From contig CAJUKD010000005.1 in the NCBI GenBank assembly GCA_910587235.1, positions 1-64,000 of the forward strand: a stretch of DNA of 64,000 nucleotides, read 5' to 3'. The position numbers and the translations under genes were made by a program. The notes under the pieces were generated by a model. That model was not told the DNA's origin and made no database searches. It saw only the letters and a list, made by a program, of their open reading frames with translations. Position 1 is the stretch's first letter; each line of letters begins with the position of its first letter. The stretch is from an uncultured Muribaculaceae bacterium. Lineage in GTDB: Bacteria; Bacteroidota; Bacteroidia; Bacteroidales; Muribaculaceae. Below are positions 16,460 to 25,485 of this stretch, piece after piece.

Positions 16460-16711
16460 TTATTTAGCTTCTTCTGCGGGAGCGGCAACTTCTTCTACTT
16501 TTGCAGCAGCATCCTCAACAGCGCTTTCTGTAGCTTCAGCAACTTCTTCAGTAGCTTCGGCAACAGGTTCAACAACTTCAGCGTTAACAACTTCAGTAAC
16601 TTCTTCTACGGGAGTAGCAGCTTCAGCTTCGCAAGCTTTTTCAGTGTTGTTGGTGCAAGCGCAGAAAGATACGCTGAGTGCAGCAGCAAGTACGTAAACA
16701 AACTTTTTCAT
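16460..16711 (-). CDS. Ala/Glu/Val-rich small lipoprotein
   Basis: 83 residues: a signal peptide ending FCAC (probable lipid-modified Cys19), then a mature part made almost only of Ala, Glu, Val, Thr and Pro in short repeats (EEVTEVV, EATEEVAEATE, KVEEVAAPAEEAK). The composition predicts an extended acidic or helical spacer in the periplasm. No enzymatic domain. A TACCTTTG box lies at 16773-16766 on the minus strand, about 55 bases before the ATG. The function is unknown; highly expressed envelope lipoproteins of this composition occur in Bacteroidales. Confidence 0.75.
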   Translation of the reverse strand: MKKFVYVLAAALSVSFCACTNNTEKACEAEAATPVEEVTEVVNAEVVEPVAEATEEVAEATESAVEDAAAKVEEVAAPAEEAK

Positions 16712-16765
16712 TTTCGTTCTAAATTAAAAAGTAATAAAACAATATTTTATGCTTCAAAAACGCTA

Positions 16766-16773
16766 CAAAGGTA
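16766..16773 (-). promoter_or_regulatory. -7 box of the small lipoprotein gene
   Basis: Minus strand TACCTTTG; predicted start near 16760. Confidence 0.5.
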
Positions 16774-16870
16774 TGACATTTTTTTCAACGGAGAAATTTA
16801 TTGTCATATTTTTTTCACACATGCATGTTTTTTAACACAAAGCAACAGTAAGATGCCTTTACTGAGGCAT

Positions 16871-18580
16871 TCAGCGACGGTTGCGGCTTCGTATCTCAGC
16901 AGCAAGCAGATTGGCCATCATCACAGCCTTGGTGATATGGTCGCATATATGGTCGGAGCCTATAAGCTTGTCTATGCCGGCATGTTCAAGAGAAGAACGC
17001 ACACCGGATTTAACGCCCGACAACACTATATGTATTCCGTCGTTCTGCGACGACTTGATAAGCATTTCAAGATTATGCAGAGCTGTGGCATCTATAAACG
17101 ACACCTTGCGCATACGTATAATACGCACCAGCGGCTTCTCGGCAAGCGCCGTACGCATAAGTTCGTCGAACCTGGTGGCGACACCGAAGAAGAAGGGACC
17201 GTCGATTTCGTAGACACTCACTCCCTTTGCAACATTGAGCACTTCATGCTGCTGCAGTTCCGTGCCTTCGGCCACATCGAGTTTCTCGGAATATACTTTG
17301 ATTTCCGTATTTTCAGTGACACGGCGCATGAACAGCACGACAGCAAGAAGAAGGCCTATCTCGATTGCAATCGTAAGGTCGAAAATGACCGTCAGGAAGA
17401 AAGTCACAAGCAGGACGGATATGTCGCTCTTCGGAGCACGGAATATACCTACTATCGTACGCCATCCGCTCATGTTGTACGCAACCACCATAAGCACCGC
17501 CGAAAGGCAGGAAAGAGGCACATAGTTTATAAGCGGCATAAGGAAGAGGAAGATCAGCAACAGCACGAGCGCATGGACGATACCGGCCACGGGAGTACGT
17601 CCCCCGTTGGTGATATTGGTCATGGTACGGGCAATGGCACCTGTCACGGGAATACCGCCGAAGAAAGGCACCGCGATATTAGCGAGTCCCTGCCCTATCA
17701 GTTCCGTATTGCTGTTGGTCCTCGAACCTGTGACACCGTCGGCCACCGTAGCCGAGAGCAACGATTCTATGGCTCCGAGCACCGCGATTGTGAATGCCGA
17801 GGGCAGCAGCATGTTGATGGTAGCCATGTTCAGATGAAAGGCATGCGGCGTCGGGATATCGGTAGCCATGGTGCCGAAGCGGTCGCCAATGGTTTCCACA
17901 CTGTACCAATCGGTCAGAAGTTCCATTACGTATGCACCCGCCGTCACCATTATAATGGCTATCAGCGCACCCGGAAGTTTCTTTGATATCCGTGGTGTCA
18001 GCAATATTATTGCAAGCGACGCGATAGATGTCAGCACCGTCGGAATGGACGTCTGCCCGATCTTAGAGATATACATTCCCCATTTCGGGATAAACGCGCC
18101 GGGAATATCCCTCAGGCCCAGTCCGAGAAAATCATTAATCTGGGTAGAGAATATTGTCAGTGCGATACCGGCTGTAAAACCGACTACGATAGGATACGGG
18201 ATAAACTTGATGACAGTGCCGAGGCGGAATATGCCGAGAAGCACCAGTATCACACCGGCCATGAACGTGGCGATGGCAAGGCCGTGCAGGCCGAACTGGG
18301 CTATTATGTTATATACGATAACAATGAAAGCTCCGGTTGGGCCGCCTATCTGAACGGTGTTACCGCCAAAGAACGACACCATGAAACCACCTATAATGGC
18401 CGTTATCAGACCGATTGTAGGACTTACACCTGAAGCGATACCGAAAGCGATGGCCAATGGAAGGGCTACGATGCCGACTACAATACCCGCTGTAACGTCG
18501 GCCTTCAGCTTATCCATCGAATAATCACGCAAACAGCCGAATAACTTCGGCCGGAAGTCGATAGAAGCGGAAAAATCCAT
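16871..18580 (-). CDS. SulP family anion transporter with STAS domain
   Basis: A 569-residue inner-membrane transporter. The SulP core follows a short N-terminal part (LKADVTAGIVVGIVALPLAI), with the conserved GPTGAFIV loop and about 10-12 membrane segments. A C-terminal cytoplasmic STAS domain (about 440-560) contains FIDATALHNLEML. The substrate is an anion such as sulfate, bicarbonate or a dicarboxylate; sequence alone does not decide. Met at 18580 is chosen because the longer start (18637) would lie on the -7 box at 18634-18627. Confidence 0.92.
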   Translation of the reverse strand: MDFSASIDFRPKLFGCLRDYSMDKLKADVTAGIVVGIVALPLAIAFGIASGVSPTIGLITAIIGGFMVSFFGGNTVQIGGPTGAFIVIVYNIIAQFGLHGLAIATFMAGVILVLLGIFRLGTVIKFIPYPIVVGFTAGIALTIFSTQINDFLGLGLRDIPGAFIPKWGMYISKIGQTSIPTVLTSIASLAIILLTPRISKKLPGALIAIIMVTAGAYVMELLTDWYSVETIGDRFGTMATDIPTPHAFHLNMATINMLLPSAFTIAVLGAIESLLSATVADGVTGSRTNSNTELIGQGLANIAVPFFGGIPVTGAIARTMTNITNGGRTPVAGIVHALVLLLIFLFLMPLINYVPLSCLSAVLMVVAYNMSGWRTIVGIFRAPKSDISVLLVTFFLTVIFDLTIAIEIGLLLAVVLFMRRVTENTEIKVYSEKLDVAEGTELQQHEVLNVAKGVSVYEIDGPFFFGVATRFDELMRTALAEKPLVRIIRMRKVSFIDATALHNLEMLIKSSQNDGIHIVLSGVKSGVRSSLEHAGIDKLIGSDHICDHITKAVMMANLLAAEIRSRNRR

Positions 18581-18626
18581 GACTGTAGAAATGTACCTAA
18601 AAATATAGAAAACCTTAAATTTTCCG

Positions 18627-18657
18627 CAAAGGTACAAAAATTACTGAAAAAAGCAAA
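18627..18657 (-). promoter_or_regulatory. Promoter of the SulP transporter gene
   Basis: Minus strand TTTG (18657-18654), 19 bases, TACCTTTG (18634-18627). Predicted start near 18620, leader about 40 bases. Confidence 0.7.
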
Positions 18658-18698
18658 AATAATCGTATAGACAACATCATACGTCCGGCAAGCATACA

Positions 18699-18706
18699 TA
18701 TATTTG
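18699..18706 (+). promoter_or_regulatory. -7 box of the SDR gene
   Basis: TATATTTG, 34 bases before the ATG; no clear -33 element. Confidence 0.45.
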
Positions 18707-18740
18707 CATATTGATATAACCATACAAACATAAAAAACAG

Positions 18741-19523
18741 ATGAAAGAACAGAATCCCGGAAAATCGGTATTCATTACCGGCGGTGCAGCCGGCATAGGC
18801 GAAGCCTCCGTGCGCAAATTCGCGGCAGAAGGCTGGAAGGTGACATTCATGGACATCGACAGAGAAAAAGGCGACGCTCTTGCCGCCGAATATGGCAGCA
18901 ACGTCATTTTTGAAGAAGGCGACACCCGCAGCCGCATGGACATAAAACGTGCCGTGGCAAGCGCGACAGAACATTTCGGAGGAATCGACGCCGTATTCGC
19001 CAATGCAGGCATACACCGTTCAAACACTTTGCTCGACATCAGCGACGAAGAATTGGATATGATATTGCAGATCAACATTATAGGCACCGTCAACACTCTT
19101 CAGGAAGCCGTACCGGCCATTATCGCACGCGGAGGCGGCGCCGTAGTCATCAACGCGTCCGACCAGTGCCTTGTAGGAAAAGCGCGCAGTTTCGCCTACG
19201 GCATGACAAAAGGCGCTCTCGGTCAGATAACCCGCAGTCTGGCTATCGATCTCGGCCGACAGGGCGTCAGAGTGAACGCAGTCTGCCCCGGGACAATACA
19301 TACCCCTCTGGTCGACGGCGTTTTCGCCCGCTGTTCAGCCCGCGACGGCGGCTTACGCTCTGTCGAAGAATACATGGCGGAAGAGGACGCTCTGTTCATC
19401 CGCGGACGCATGGGCCAAGCCGGAGAAGTGGCAGGGCTTGTCTACTTCCTCGCATCGGACGAGGCATCGTTCTGCACCGGAGGTCTTTATCCTGTCGACG
19501 GCGGACTGACAGCAGTTCGCTGA
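18741..19523 (+). CDS. Short-chain dehydrogenase/reductase (SDR)
   Basis: NAD(P)-dependent oxidoreductase, 260 residues. The Rossmann motif TGGAAGIG starts near residue 13; an Asp at the end of beta-2 (MDIDREKG) favours NAD over NADP. NAG is in the FANAGIH motif; the catalytic triad is Ser in INASD, Tyr 13 residues later in YGMTK, and the Lys of that motif. The C-terminus ends GGLYPVDGGLTAV as in classical SDRs. The substrate cannot be predicted. It stands alone, ending 3 bases from the convergent mscS gene. Confidence 0.9.
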   Translation: MKEQNPGKSVFITGGAAGIGEASVRKFAAEGWKVTFMDIDREKGDALAAEYGSNVIFEEGDTRSRMDIKRAVASATEHFGGIDAVFANAGIHRSNTLLDISDEELDMILQINIIGTVNTLQEAVPAIIARGGGAVVINASDQCLVGKARSFAYGMTKGALGQITRSLAIDLGRQGVRVNAVCPGTIHTPLVDGVFARCSARDGGLRSVEEYMAEEDALFIRGRMGQAGEVAGLVYFLASDEASFCTGGLYPVDGGLTAVR

Positions 19524-19526
19524 CGG

Positions 19527-20696
19527 TCAGCGTACGCGCTCAAGGTCACTGCCCGCAGGAGTCTGGAAGATTCTAAGTCCGAATTCCCCGACGACGGCAT
19601 ACACATGGTCGAAGATCGCCGACTGTATACGTTCGAAATCTTTCCATTCCGTGGTATTTGTAAAAAAATAGAGCTGCAATGGCAAACCTGACGGAGTCGG
19701 TTCAAGCTGCCGGACCATCACAAGCATATCAGTATTCACACTCGGATGCGACGAAAGATAGCGTTCAAGATAAACCCTCAGCAGGCTGAGATTCACCTGT
19801 AGCGACAAATCCGTATCTTCAGGAAGCATCCCTGCGGAAACGAGTTTTTCAATTTCAGCGGAAGTGCAGAAACGCACGGTACTGATGTCGATATAGACCG
19901 CGCGTTCCACTCGCCTGCCGCCTGATTCACGCATGGGCTGATAGTTGCGGAACGACTCCGATACAAGTGTGTAAGGCGGTATGGTCGATACGGAATTGTC
20001 CCAGTTACGTATCTTTACAGTAGTCAGCGACACGTCTATGACCTCGCCGTTGACCCCTTGCTTTTCAGCCATTATCCAGTCGCCGCGGTGCAGCATTTTG
20101 TTTGCCGTGAGCTGCACACTCGCTACAAGTCCGAGTATCGTGTCCTTGAAAACGAGCATAAGCACGGCAGCCGAAGCACCAAGAGCCGTTATTATAGCCA
20201 GTGGTGAACGTCCGATCAACAGACTGAGTCCTATAATAACACCAACTCCTATAATAATCAGTTTAAGCATCTCGAACACCCCTTTCACGGCATAGACGCG
20301 CAAATTGTCGCGACGCAGAATTGCCTTGTAGAGGTTCCCGATAAAAATCACACATATCCTGACTGCTGCCCACAGTATGTAGAACGACGTCAATGTCTGC
20401 AACCAATAGACCGAAGTGGCACTGTCGCCGAAAAATCCCGGCAGCAAACGGCTGATCAGTATCGCCGGCGCAAGTTGCGCTACCGCGCGTAGAAAAGACG
20501 GATTGAGCAGATCATCATCCCAGGTAGTGGAACTGCGGGCCACCATTTTTTCTACAAAAGCGAGTATGGCTTTTGTAAGCTGATAGAATATTACAGCCGC
20601 AAGGGCTATGCCGACAAGAACAACAGCATCTGCAACGGAGCCGAGAGGAGGCGTCGCAAGGCTTTCAGAAATAAATTCACGGACTGATGAGTACAT
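19527..20696 (-). CDS. Mechanosensitive ion channel, MscS family
   Basis: A 389-residue inner-membrane channel that relieves osmotic downshock. About five membrane segments occupy residues 20-190. The MscS pore helix and beta domain follow (ALGASAAVLMLVFKDTILGLVASVQL, then GDWIMAEKQGVNGEVIDVSL) and the cytoplasmic C-terminal domain ends the protein. Met at 20696 is chosen: it lies 7 bases after the stop of the glycosyltransferase gene, whereas the longer frame would run deep into that gene. Last gene of a five-gene leftward operon. Confidence 0.9.
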   Translation of the reverse strand: MYSSVREFISESLATPPLGSVADAVVLVGIALAAVIFYQLTKAILAFVEKMVARSSTTWDDDLLNPSFLRAVAQLAPAILISRLLPGFFGDSATSVYWLQTLTSFYILWAAVRICVIFIGNLYKAILRRDNLRVYAVKGVFEMLKLIIIGVGVIIGLSLLIGRSPLAIITALGASAAVLMLVFKDTILGLVASVQLTANKMLHRGDWIMAEKQGVNGEVIDVSLTTVKIRNWDNSVSTIPPYTLVSESFRNYQPMRESGGRRVERAVYIDISTVRFCTSAEIEKLVSAGMLPEDTDLSLQVNLSLLRVYLERYLSSHPSVNTDMLVMVRQLEPTPSGLPLQLYFFTNTTEWKDFERIQSAIFDHVYAVVGEFGLRIFQTPAGSDLERVR

Positions 20697-20703
20697 AGTG
20701 AGG

Positions 20704-21894
20704 CTACAGCAATTCGATAAGTTTATTAATATCGGAATTTCTACCTGCAACTTTGCCCGAACGGCCTCGTGGCAAACGCGAAGCGGACAGCACTGCGTCT
20801 GCAAGCTGCTCCGGTTCGAAACCGGCGGCAATCACGGCATTGTCACGCCGGCCATCGCCAAGCTGCTCCGCGGCACAATCGAAAGGAGTCACCGCAATCG
20901 GCGCGTCGAAACACAGTGCCTCGGCTACGGTTATGCCAAAGCCCTCGTGAAGCGACGGCTGCACATAGACATCGGCACCTGCCATATAGGGGAAAGGATT
21001 GGTTCGCGGCCCGTAGAAGCGTACTCTGTCGGCAAGGCCGAGGCTGTCGGCCATTGCACGGTAACGGGGAGCAAGCTCTCCGCCACCGATAAAATGCCAG
21101 CACGCGTCCGTCCCGGAATCGAGCAGGACACGCAGACTTTTAAGCGCAAGGTCTATACCTTTCTCCGGATTCAACCGCGCGACCGTGACAACATTCAGAA
21201 CCGGAGCGGGAGCAGGAGCATAATCGGAGCCGGCGGATGAATCGGCCAGTATGGATTTTTCGTCGATGATATTACGGAAAAGGGCGGCATGTCCGGCAAA
21301 TTCCGGATAACGGCGACGGTAGACGTCGAGTGCATGAGGCGACACACAGAAAACACGGTCATATGAACCATGTGTCAGTCTTGAAGTGCTGACGCGGTCA
21401 AAAGTGCGTTCGAGATCAAAATGTATCCACACCGCACGCCTGCGGGCACATGTATGACGGGTTATGTAGCAGTCAAGAAATTCGCTCGGGCCGGCATAGT
21501 TCACAGCAAGATCGAATTCCATACCGCCGGCAGCAATCTCATCGCCTATGGCATAGTCGAAAAATGGCAGCAAGGTACCTGAAAGCCTGGAGCGGAGATA
21601 GACGGCAAGCATCTTTATAGTCGAAGCTATATTTCCGGATTTCAAGCCTTTCAGCAGGCCACGGCTTCGCGAGCGCATGAAATCGCGCACACGCATATAG
21701 CCTCCGATCTGATGGACCGTGACATCGGCAGGAACAAAGCTTTCGAAACCACCTCCGGGCTGCATCAAGGCAAGATGGATTTCATATCGGTCGCGAGGAA
21801 TGGCTCCAAAAAGGCTCAGAAGCGACTTTTCGACACCCCCGACATTAAGTTCATTTATCGCGAACAATATTTTTTTCTTTTCCACTGCATTCAT
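20704..21894 (-). CDS. Glycosyltransferase, GT4 family
   Basis: A 396-residue GT-B fold enzyme, probably transferring a sugar from an NDP-sugar to a cell-surface glycan. The N-terminal domain opens ILFAINELNVGGVEKSL. The C-terminal nucleotide-sugar domain has VVTVARLNPEKGIDLAL and the E-x7-E motif region SLHEGFGITVAEAL. Met at 21894 is preferred over one 22 codons upstream because the latter would overlap the upstream gene; here the gap is 23 bases. The acceptor is unknown. The neighbours (SpoU methyltransferase, mscS) give no pathway hint. Confidence 0.88.
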   Translation of the reverse strand: MNAVEKKKILFAINELNVGGVEKSLLSLFGAIPRDRYEIHLALMQPGGGFESFVPADVTVHQIGGYMRVRDFMRSRSRGLLKGLKSGNIASTIKMLAVYLRSRLSGTLLPFFDYAIGDEIAAGGMEFDLAVNYAGPSEFLDCYITRHTCARRRAVWIHFDLERTFDRVSTSRLTHGSYDRVFCVSPHALDVYRRRYPEFAGHAALFRNIIDEKSILADSSAGSDYAPAPAPVLNVVTVARLNPEKGIDLALKSLRVLLDSGTDACWHFIGGGELAPRYRAMADSLGLADRVRFYGPRTNPFPYMAGADVYVQPSLHEGFGITVAEALCFDAPIAVTPFDCAAEQLGDGRRDNAVIAAGFEPEQLADAVLSASRLPRGRSGKVAGRNSDINKLIELL

Positions 21895-21917
21895 GACATG
21901 TCCGGCAACATTATTTG

Positions 21918-22691
21918 TCAGGATTCCCTCAACTGACGCGAACGGAATTCCGACAGGCATATCGCCGTGGCTGTAGCGACATTGAGTGATTCGGAAGTCG
22001 GCCGGCCGGCCGGAAAAGGCGGGATGAACAGACGGCGCGTGACGGCTTCCGCAACCTGAGGCGAAATTCCGCTTCCTTCATTGCCCATCACAAGCAGGCC
22101 GGCAGAAGCGAGAGCCGTGGAATAGATATTGTCGCCGTCAAGAAAAGTGCCGTAAACCTCCGTTGCCTCAGGCAGCGATGCTACAAAAGCGGGCAAATCA
22201 GTATAAATAACCCGGACGCGCGCTATGGCTCCCATTGTGGACTGCACGACCTTCGGAGAAAAAGCGTCGACACAGTCATGTGAAGCAACAATGGTTTCGA
22301 CGCCCATCCAGTCGCATGTGCGGATTATCGTTCCGAGATTCCCCGGATCCTGAACCCGGTCGAGAGCCACGACAAGCGAACGGTCGGGGCGCGCCGAGTC
22401 CACATCTGCCGCCGGCGGCAGACCGAACAAAGCTATGACAGGAGGTGTGGCCATAAGGCGTGTCATCATCCGAAGTTCGCCACGCGTAGCCGGCACGACT
22501 TCCGCAGCGGCCGGAATAGCGGCTGCGTTTGCATCCAGCCACGATTCTTCCGCAAAAAGATAGCGACAAGTAAAATGCGGCAGTACGTCGAGAACGCATT
22601 TTGTACCTTCGGCAACAAAGAGGCCCGTTTCACGACGGTCGCGTGCATCGGCCAATGAATTTACAAGTTTGATTGTCCGCTTGGTAATCAT
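21918..22691 (-). CDS. RNA 2'-O-methyltransferase, SpoU/TrmH family
   Basis: SPOUT-class, SAM-dependent rRNA or tRNA ribose methyltransferase, 257 residues. An N-terminal substrate-binding domain (residues 1-95) precedes the knotted SPOUT domain with its three motifs: NLGTIIRTCDWMG, GNEGSGIS and SLNVATATAICLSEF. It fits the 23S rRNA RlmB-like or TsnR-like branch, but the exact target nucleotide cannot be read from sequence. The ATG overlaps the bioB stop by 4 bases (ATGA), indicating translational coupling. Confidence 0.9.
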   Translation of the reverse strand: MITKRTIKLVNSLADARDRRETGLFVAEGTKCVLDVLPHFTCRYLFAEESWLDANAAAIPAAAEVVPATRGELRMMTRLMATPPVIALFGLPPAADVDSARPDRSLVVALDRVQDPGNLGTIIRTCDWMGVETIVASHDCVDAFSPKVVQSTMGAIARVRVIYTDLPAFVASLPEATEVYGTFLDGDNIYSTALASAGLLVMGNEGSGISPQVAEAVTRRLFIPPFPAGRPTSESLNVATATAICLSEFRSRQLRES

Positions 22692-23719
22692 TCTGATTCG
22701 GAGAATTTATAACCGGCTTCGCGTATCATGGCCACATCGTCGGCCACGGTGGCTCCGAGCGTGGTGAGCAGATCACCCATGATTCCGCCGTTTATTCCCA
22801 CACGTATGGCTTCAAGCATATCAGCCCGGCTCAGACGGGCACGTCCTCCGGCAAAACGGAGCACGGTATGCGGATGCGCCATGCGAAACAAGGCTATGGC
22901 GTCGATTATTTCATCTATACTTATAAGAGGCACGTCCTCCAAAGGAGTGCCCTTTATGGGAGAAAGAATGTTGACAGGAATTGAATCCGGTCTGACACGT
23001 CGCAGAGTCAACGCGAACTCGGCTCGTTGCCGCCGTGTTTCACCCATTCCTATTATCCCTCCGCTGCATATCTCGAAGCCTATTTCACGTGCAGTTTCAA
23101 TTGTCGCTATCTTATCCTCAATGCTATGGGTCGTGCACAGAGTCGCGAAATGCGACGGCGCAGTTTCAAGGTTGCAGTGATAGCGACGCACACCCGCATC
23201 CCAAAGCTGCTGCAAAGCCGGGCGATCGATAAGGCCGAGCGAAGCACATGTGAAAAGCCCCGTTTCACTTTTGACGTCGGCAGCCAGGCGGCACACTTCG
23301 TCGAGAGCACGTCCGCGCAAAGCCTTGCCACTGGTGACAAAAGAAAAACGACTGATACCGCAACGGCTGTTCAGACGTGCAGCATCAAGGCATGTGTCAC
23401 GGTCTATGACATCGTACACGTCGCAACTTGTATTGTAATGTGCACTCTGGGCACACCATTTACAATTCTCCGGGCAACGGCCGGAACGGGCGTTGACTAT
23501 CGAGCACGAGTCGAACCGGTCGCTGCCGAAGCGGCGCGTCACTTCTGCCGCGGCGTCGCGAAGCGCCGCCACACCTTCGGCAGTGGAGATACTTGCCAAA
23601 GAGTAGACACAATCTTCAGTCAATTCTCCGCCGGCAAGGACGCAGTCCAGACAACGAGCAATAAAATTTGTTTCTTCCTCCGCATCGCGCAGGGGTGCTG
23701 TGATATGATCGGTTTTCAT
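22688..23719 (-). CDS. bioB: Biotin synthase
   Basis: Radical-SAM enzyme that inserts sulfur into dethiobiotin, 343 residues. The CxxxCxxC cluster is Cys82, Cys86 and Cys89 (CPENCKWCAQS). Downstream family segments are present, including ETAPSHF, SGGIIGMGET and ILSPIKGTPLED, with the FAGGRA motif near the C-terminus. No other bio genes are in the window; it is carried in an operon headed by an acyl-CoA ligase, 9 bases upstream. Biotin supports acetyl-CoA carboxylase, so a link to lipid metabolism is plausible. Confidence 0.95.
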   Translation of the reverse strand: MKTDHITAPLRDAEEETNFIARCLDCVLAGGELTEDCVYSLASISTAEGVAALRDAAAEVTRRFGSDRFDSCSIVNARSGRCPENCKWCAQSAHYNTSCDVYDVIDRDTCLDAARLNSRCGISRFSFVTSGKALRGRALDEVCRLAADVKSETGLFTCASLGLIDRPALQQLWDAGVRRYHCNLETAPSHFATLCTTHSIEDKIATIETAREIGFEICSGGIIGMGETRRQRAEFALTLRRVRPDSIPVNILSPIKGTPLEDVPLISIDEIIDAIALFRMAHPHTVLRFAGGRARLSRADMLEAIRVGINGGIMGDLLTTLGATVADDVAMIREAGYKFSESE

Positions 23720-23728
23720 CGGCTCTAA

Positions 23729-25387
23729 TCAATGCTGGTAGAGATAACGCTTTATCGAACGCTTCGGCGTTTTTTCGAACTCCTCCTGAAATACCTTGAC
23801 TTCCGCAATGCGGCTGTAGTCGGGCAAATCATGGTTAAGATCGCTTATATTCTTTTCCATCTGCTGCTCGATCTGAGGCATTTTCAAGCCGACAGCAGAT
23901 GCTGCTTCGATATCGGGATGAACGAGGGCTACAAGTTTGCCATCCTTTTCAACAACAAGCGATTCGTTGACATAAGGCATATTATTGAGCAGGTGTTCTA
24001 TTTCTTCGGGATATATGTTCTGGCCGGAAGGCCCGAGAATCATGTTCTTGTCGCGACCGCGTATATATATGTATCCGTCACTGTCGACATTGCAGATATC
24101 GCCGGTGTTCATCCACCCATCGGCATCGAATACCGATGCCGTGGCCTCATCATTTTTATAATAACCTTTCATCACGTTCTGTCCGCGCACCCACAGCACT
24201 CCGGCAACAGAAGCCGGGTCGGACGAATCGACACGTATCTCCATACGGTCGACAACCTTGCCGCAGCTTGCCGGACGCTGGACGTCCCATGCGGCGTACG
24301 AAATCAGCGGGCCGCATTCGGTCATGCCATAGCCCACGGTATATGGAAAACGTATGCGGCGCAGGAAAGCCTCGACTTCCTTGTTGACCCCGGCTCCGCC
24401 TATGATAAGTTCGCGCAACTCGCCGCCGAACGAATCTATTATCTTCTGCTTGATCTTAGCCAGCAGATGATCGTCGAGCACAGGTACGTGCATAAGCAAT
24501 TTCATCAGCGGGCGTTCGAGAGTCGGGAATACGCGTGTCTTGATGATTTTCTCGATAATCAGCGGAACGGCGACTATCAGCTTGGGTCTGACGCGCGCGA
24601 AAGCCTCCATGATAACTTTTGGCGAAGGCGTACGGGTCAGGAAATGAGTGTGGCATCCTTTGGCGAACGGGTGTATCATCTCGACCATGAAGCCGTACAT
24701 GTGTGCAAGCGGAAGCATGCACACCATTCCGTCACCCGGCTCAAGGAAGGTCAGACCGTCGATACAGAACTGCAGGTTGGACCACAGGTTGCGATAGGTG
24801 AGCATCACTCCTTTGGAAAAACCCGTCGAACCGGATGTATAGTTTATCACAGCCACAGCATCGGGATCCTCGTCGGAATAACTTACATCGGCGGGCAGAA
24901 AACGTTCCGGATATTTTTCACCGAAAAGACGGTTCAGGTTGTCGCGTGCCGCAGTGAGTTTTTTATTCCGCGAGAACAGCAGAGAATAATCGTTTATAAG
25001 GATAGTCCCTTCAAGAAGACGCATAGACTCCTGATCAAGGTTTTCCCATGTGGAATTGTCTACAAAAAACAGACGTGCTTCGCTATGGTTGACCAGATGG
25101 TGTATCGTATCAGCCTTGAAATCGTGAAGAATAGGAACCGCCACCGCACCGTAAGTCAGCGACGCCAAAGCGGCAATTGCCCATTGTGCGGAATTGCGTC
25201 CGCAAATAGCGATTTTGTCGCCACGCCGCAAGCCGCAGTTCTCGAAAAGCAGATGAAGCTTCGCTATCTTGCGGGCCACGTCGCGGAACTGGAATGAGGC
25301 TCCCTGAAAATCTGTAAGAGCCAGCGACTCCCAGTTGTCGCGGAGCGCCTGGCCTATGTATGCTGTAAGTGTGTCTTGTCGTATCAT
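23729..25387 (-). CDS. AMP-binding acyl-CoA/long-chain fatty acid ligase
   Basis: A 552-residue adenylate-forming ligase. Motifs in order: the P-loop-like INYTSGSTGFSKG (about 187-200), YGMTECGPLISY, the NTGDICNVDSDGYIYIRGRDK region, and the C-terminal catalytic Lys in KTPKRSIKRY. Length and motifs fit long-chain fatty acid or acyl-ACP ligases. It activates a carboxylic acid to acyl-AMP and then a thioester. First gene of the operon ligase-bioB-spoU-GT4-mscS, driven by the promoter at 25445-25475. Confidence 0.9.
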   Translation of the reverse strand: MIRQDTLTAYIGQALRDNWESLALTDFQGASFQFRDVARKIAKLHLLFENCGLRRGDKIAICGRNSAQWAIAALASLTYGAVAVPILHDFKADTIHHLVNHSEARLFFVDNSTWENLDQESMRLLEGTILINDYSLLFSRNKKLTAARDNLNRLFGEKYPERFLPADVSYSDEDPDAVAVINYTSGSTGFSKGVMLTYRNLWSNLQFCIDGLTFLEPGDGMVCMLPLAHMYGFMVEMIHPFAKGCHTHFLTRTPSPKVIMEAFARVRPKLIVAVPLIIEKIIKTRVFPTLERPLMKLLMHVPVLDDHLLAKIKQKIIDSFGGELRELIIGGAGVNKEVEAFLRRIRFPYTVGYGMTECGPLISYAAWDVQRPASCGKVVDRMEIRVDSSDPASVAGVLWVRGQNVMKGYYKNDEATASVFDADGWMNTGDICNVDSDGYIYIRGRDKNMILGPSGQNIYPEEIEHLLNNMPYVNESLVVEKDGKLVALVHPDIEAASAVGLKMPQIEQQMEKNISDLNHDLPDYSRIAEVKVFQEEFEKTPKRSIKRYLYQH

Positions 25388-25444
25388 GTCTTATGAACGC
25401 CGAAGGCAAGCCTGCGGTTCGCCTGTACGAAAGTGAAATATCTG

Positions 25445-25475
25445 CAAAACTAAGGAAAAAATAGGGGTCGGCAAA
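25445..25475 (-). promoter_or_regulatory. Promoter of the acyl-CoA ligase/bioB operon
   Basis: Minus strand TTTG (25475-25472), 19 bases, TAGTTTTG (25452-25445). It is divergent from, and back to back with, the rightward TAACTTTG box at 25486. Confidence 0.7.
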
Positions 25476-25485
25476 ATTTTTTTCG

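Noticed and set aside
16853..17986. Rightward open frame of 377 codons
   Set aside because: Antisense to the SulP transporter; His/Arg/Gly-rich composition typical of a shadow frame.
18581..18637. Longer N-terminus for the SulP transporter
   Set aside because: The upstream ATG coincides with the -7 box of the gene's own promoter.
23732..25297. Rightward open frame of 521 codons
   Set aside because: Antisense to the acyl-CoA ligase, whose motifs are complete; long only because of the GC-rich codon use.
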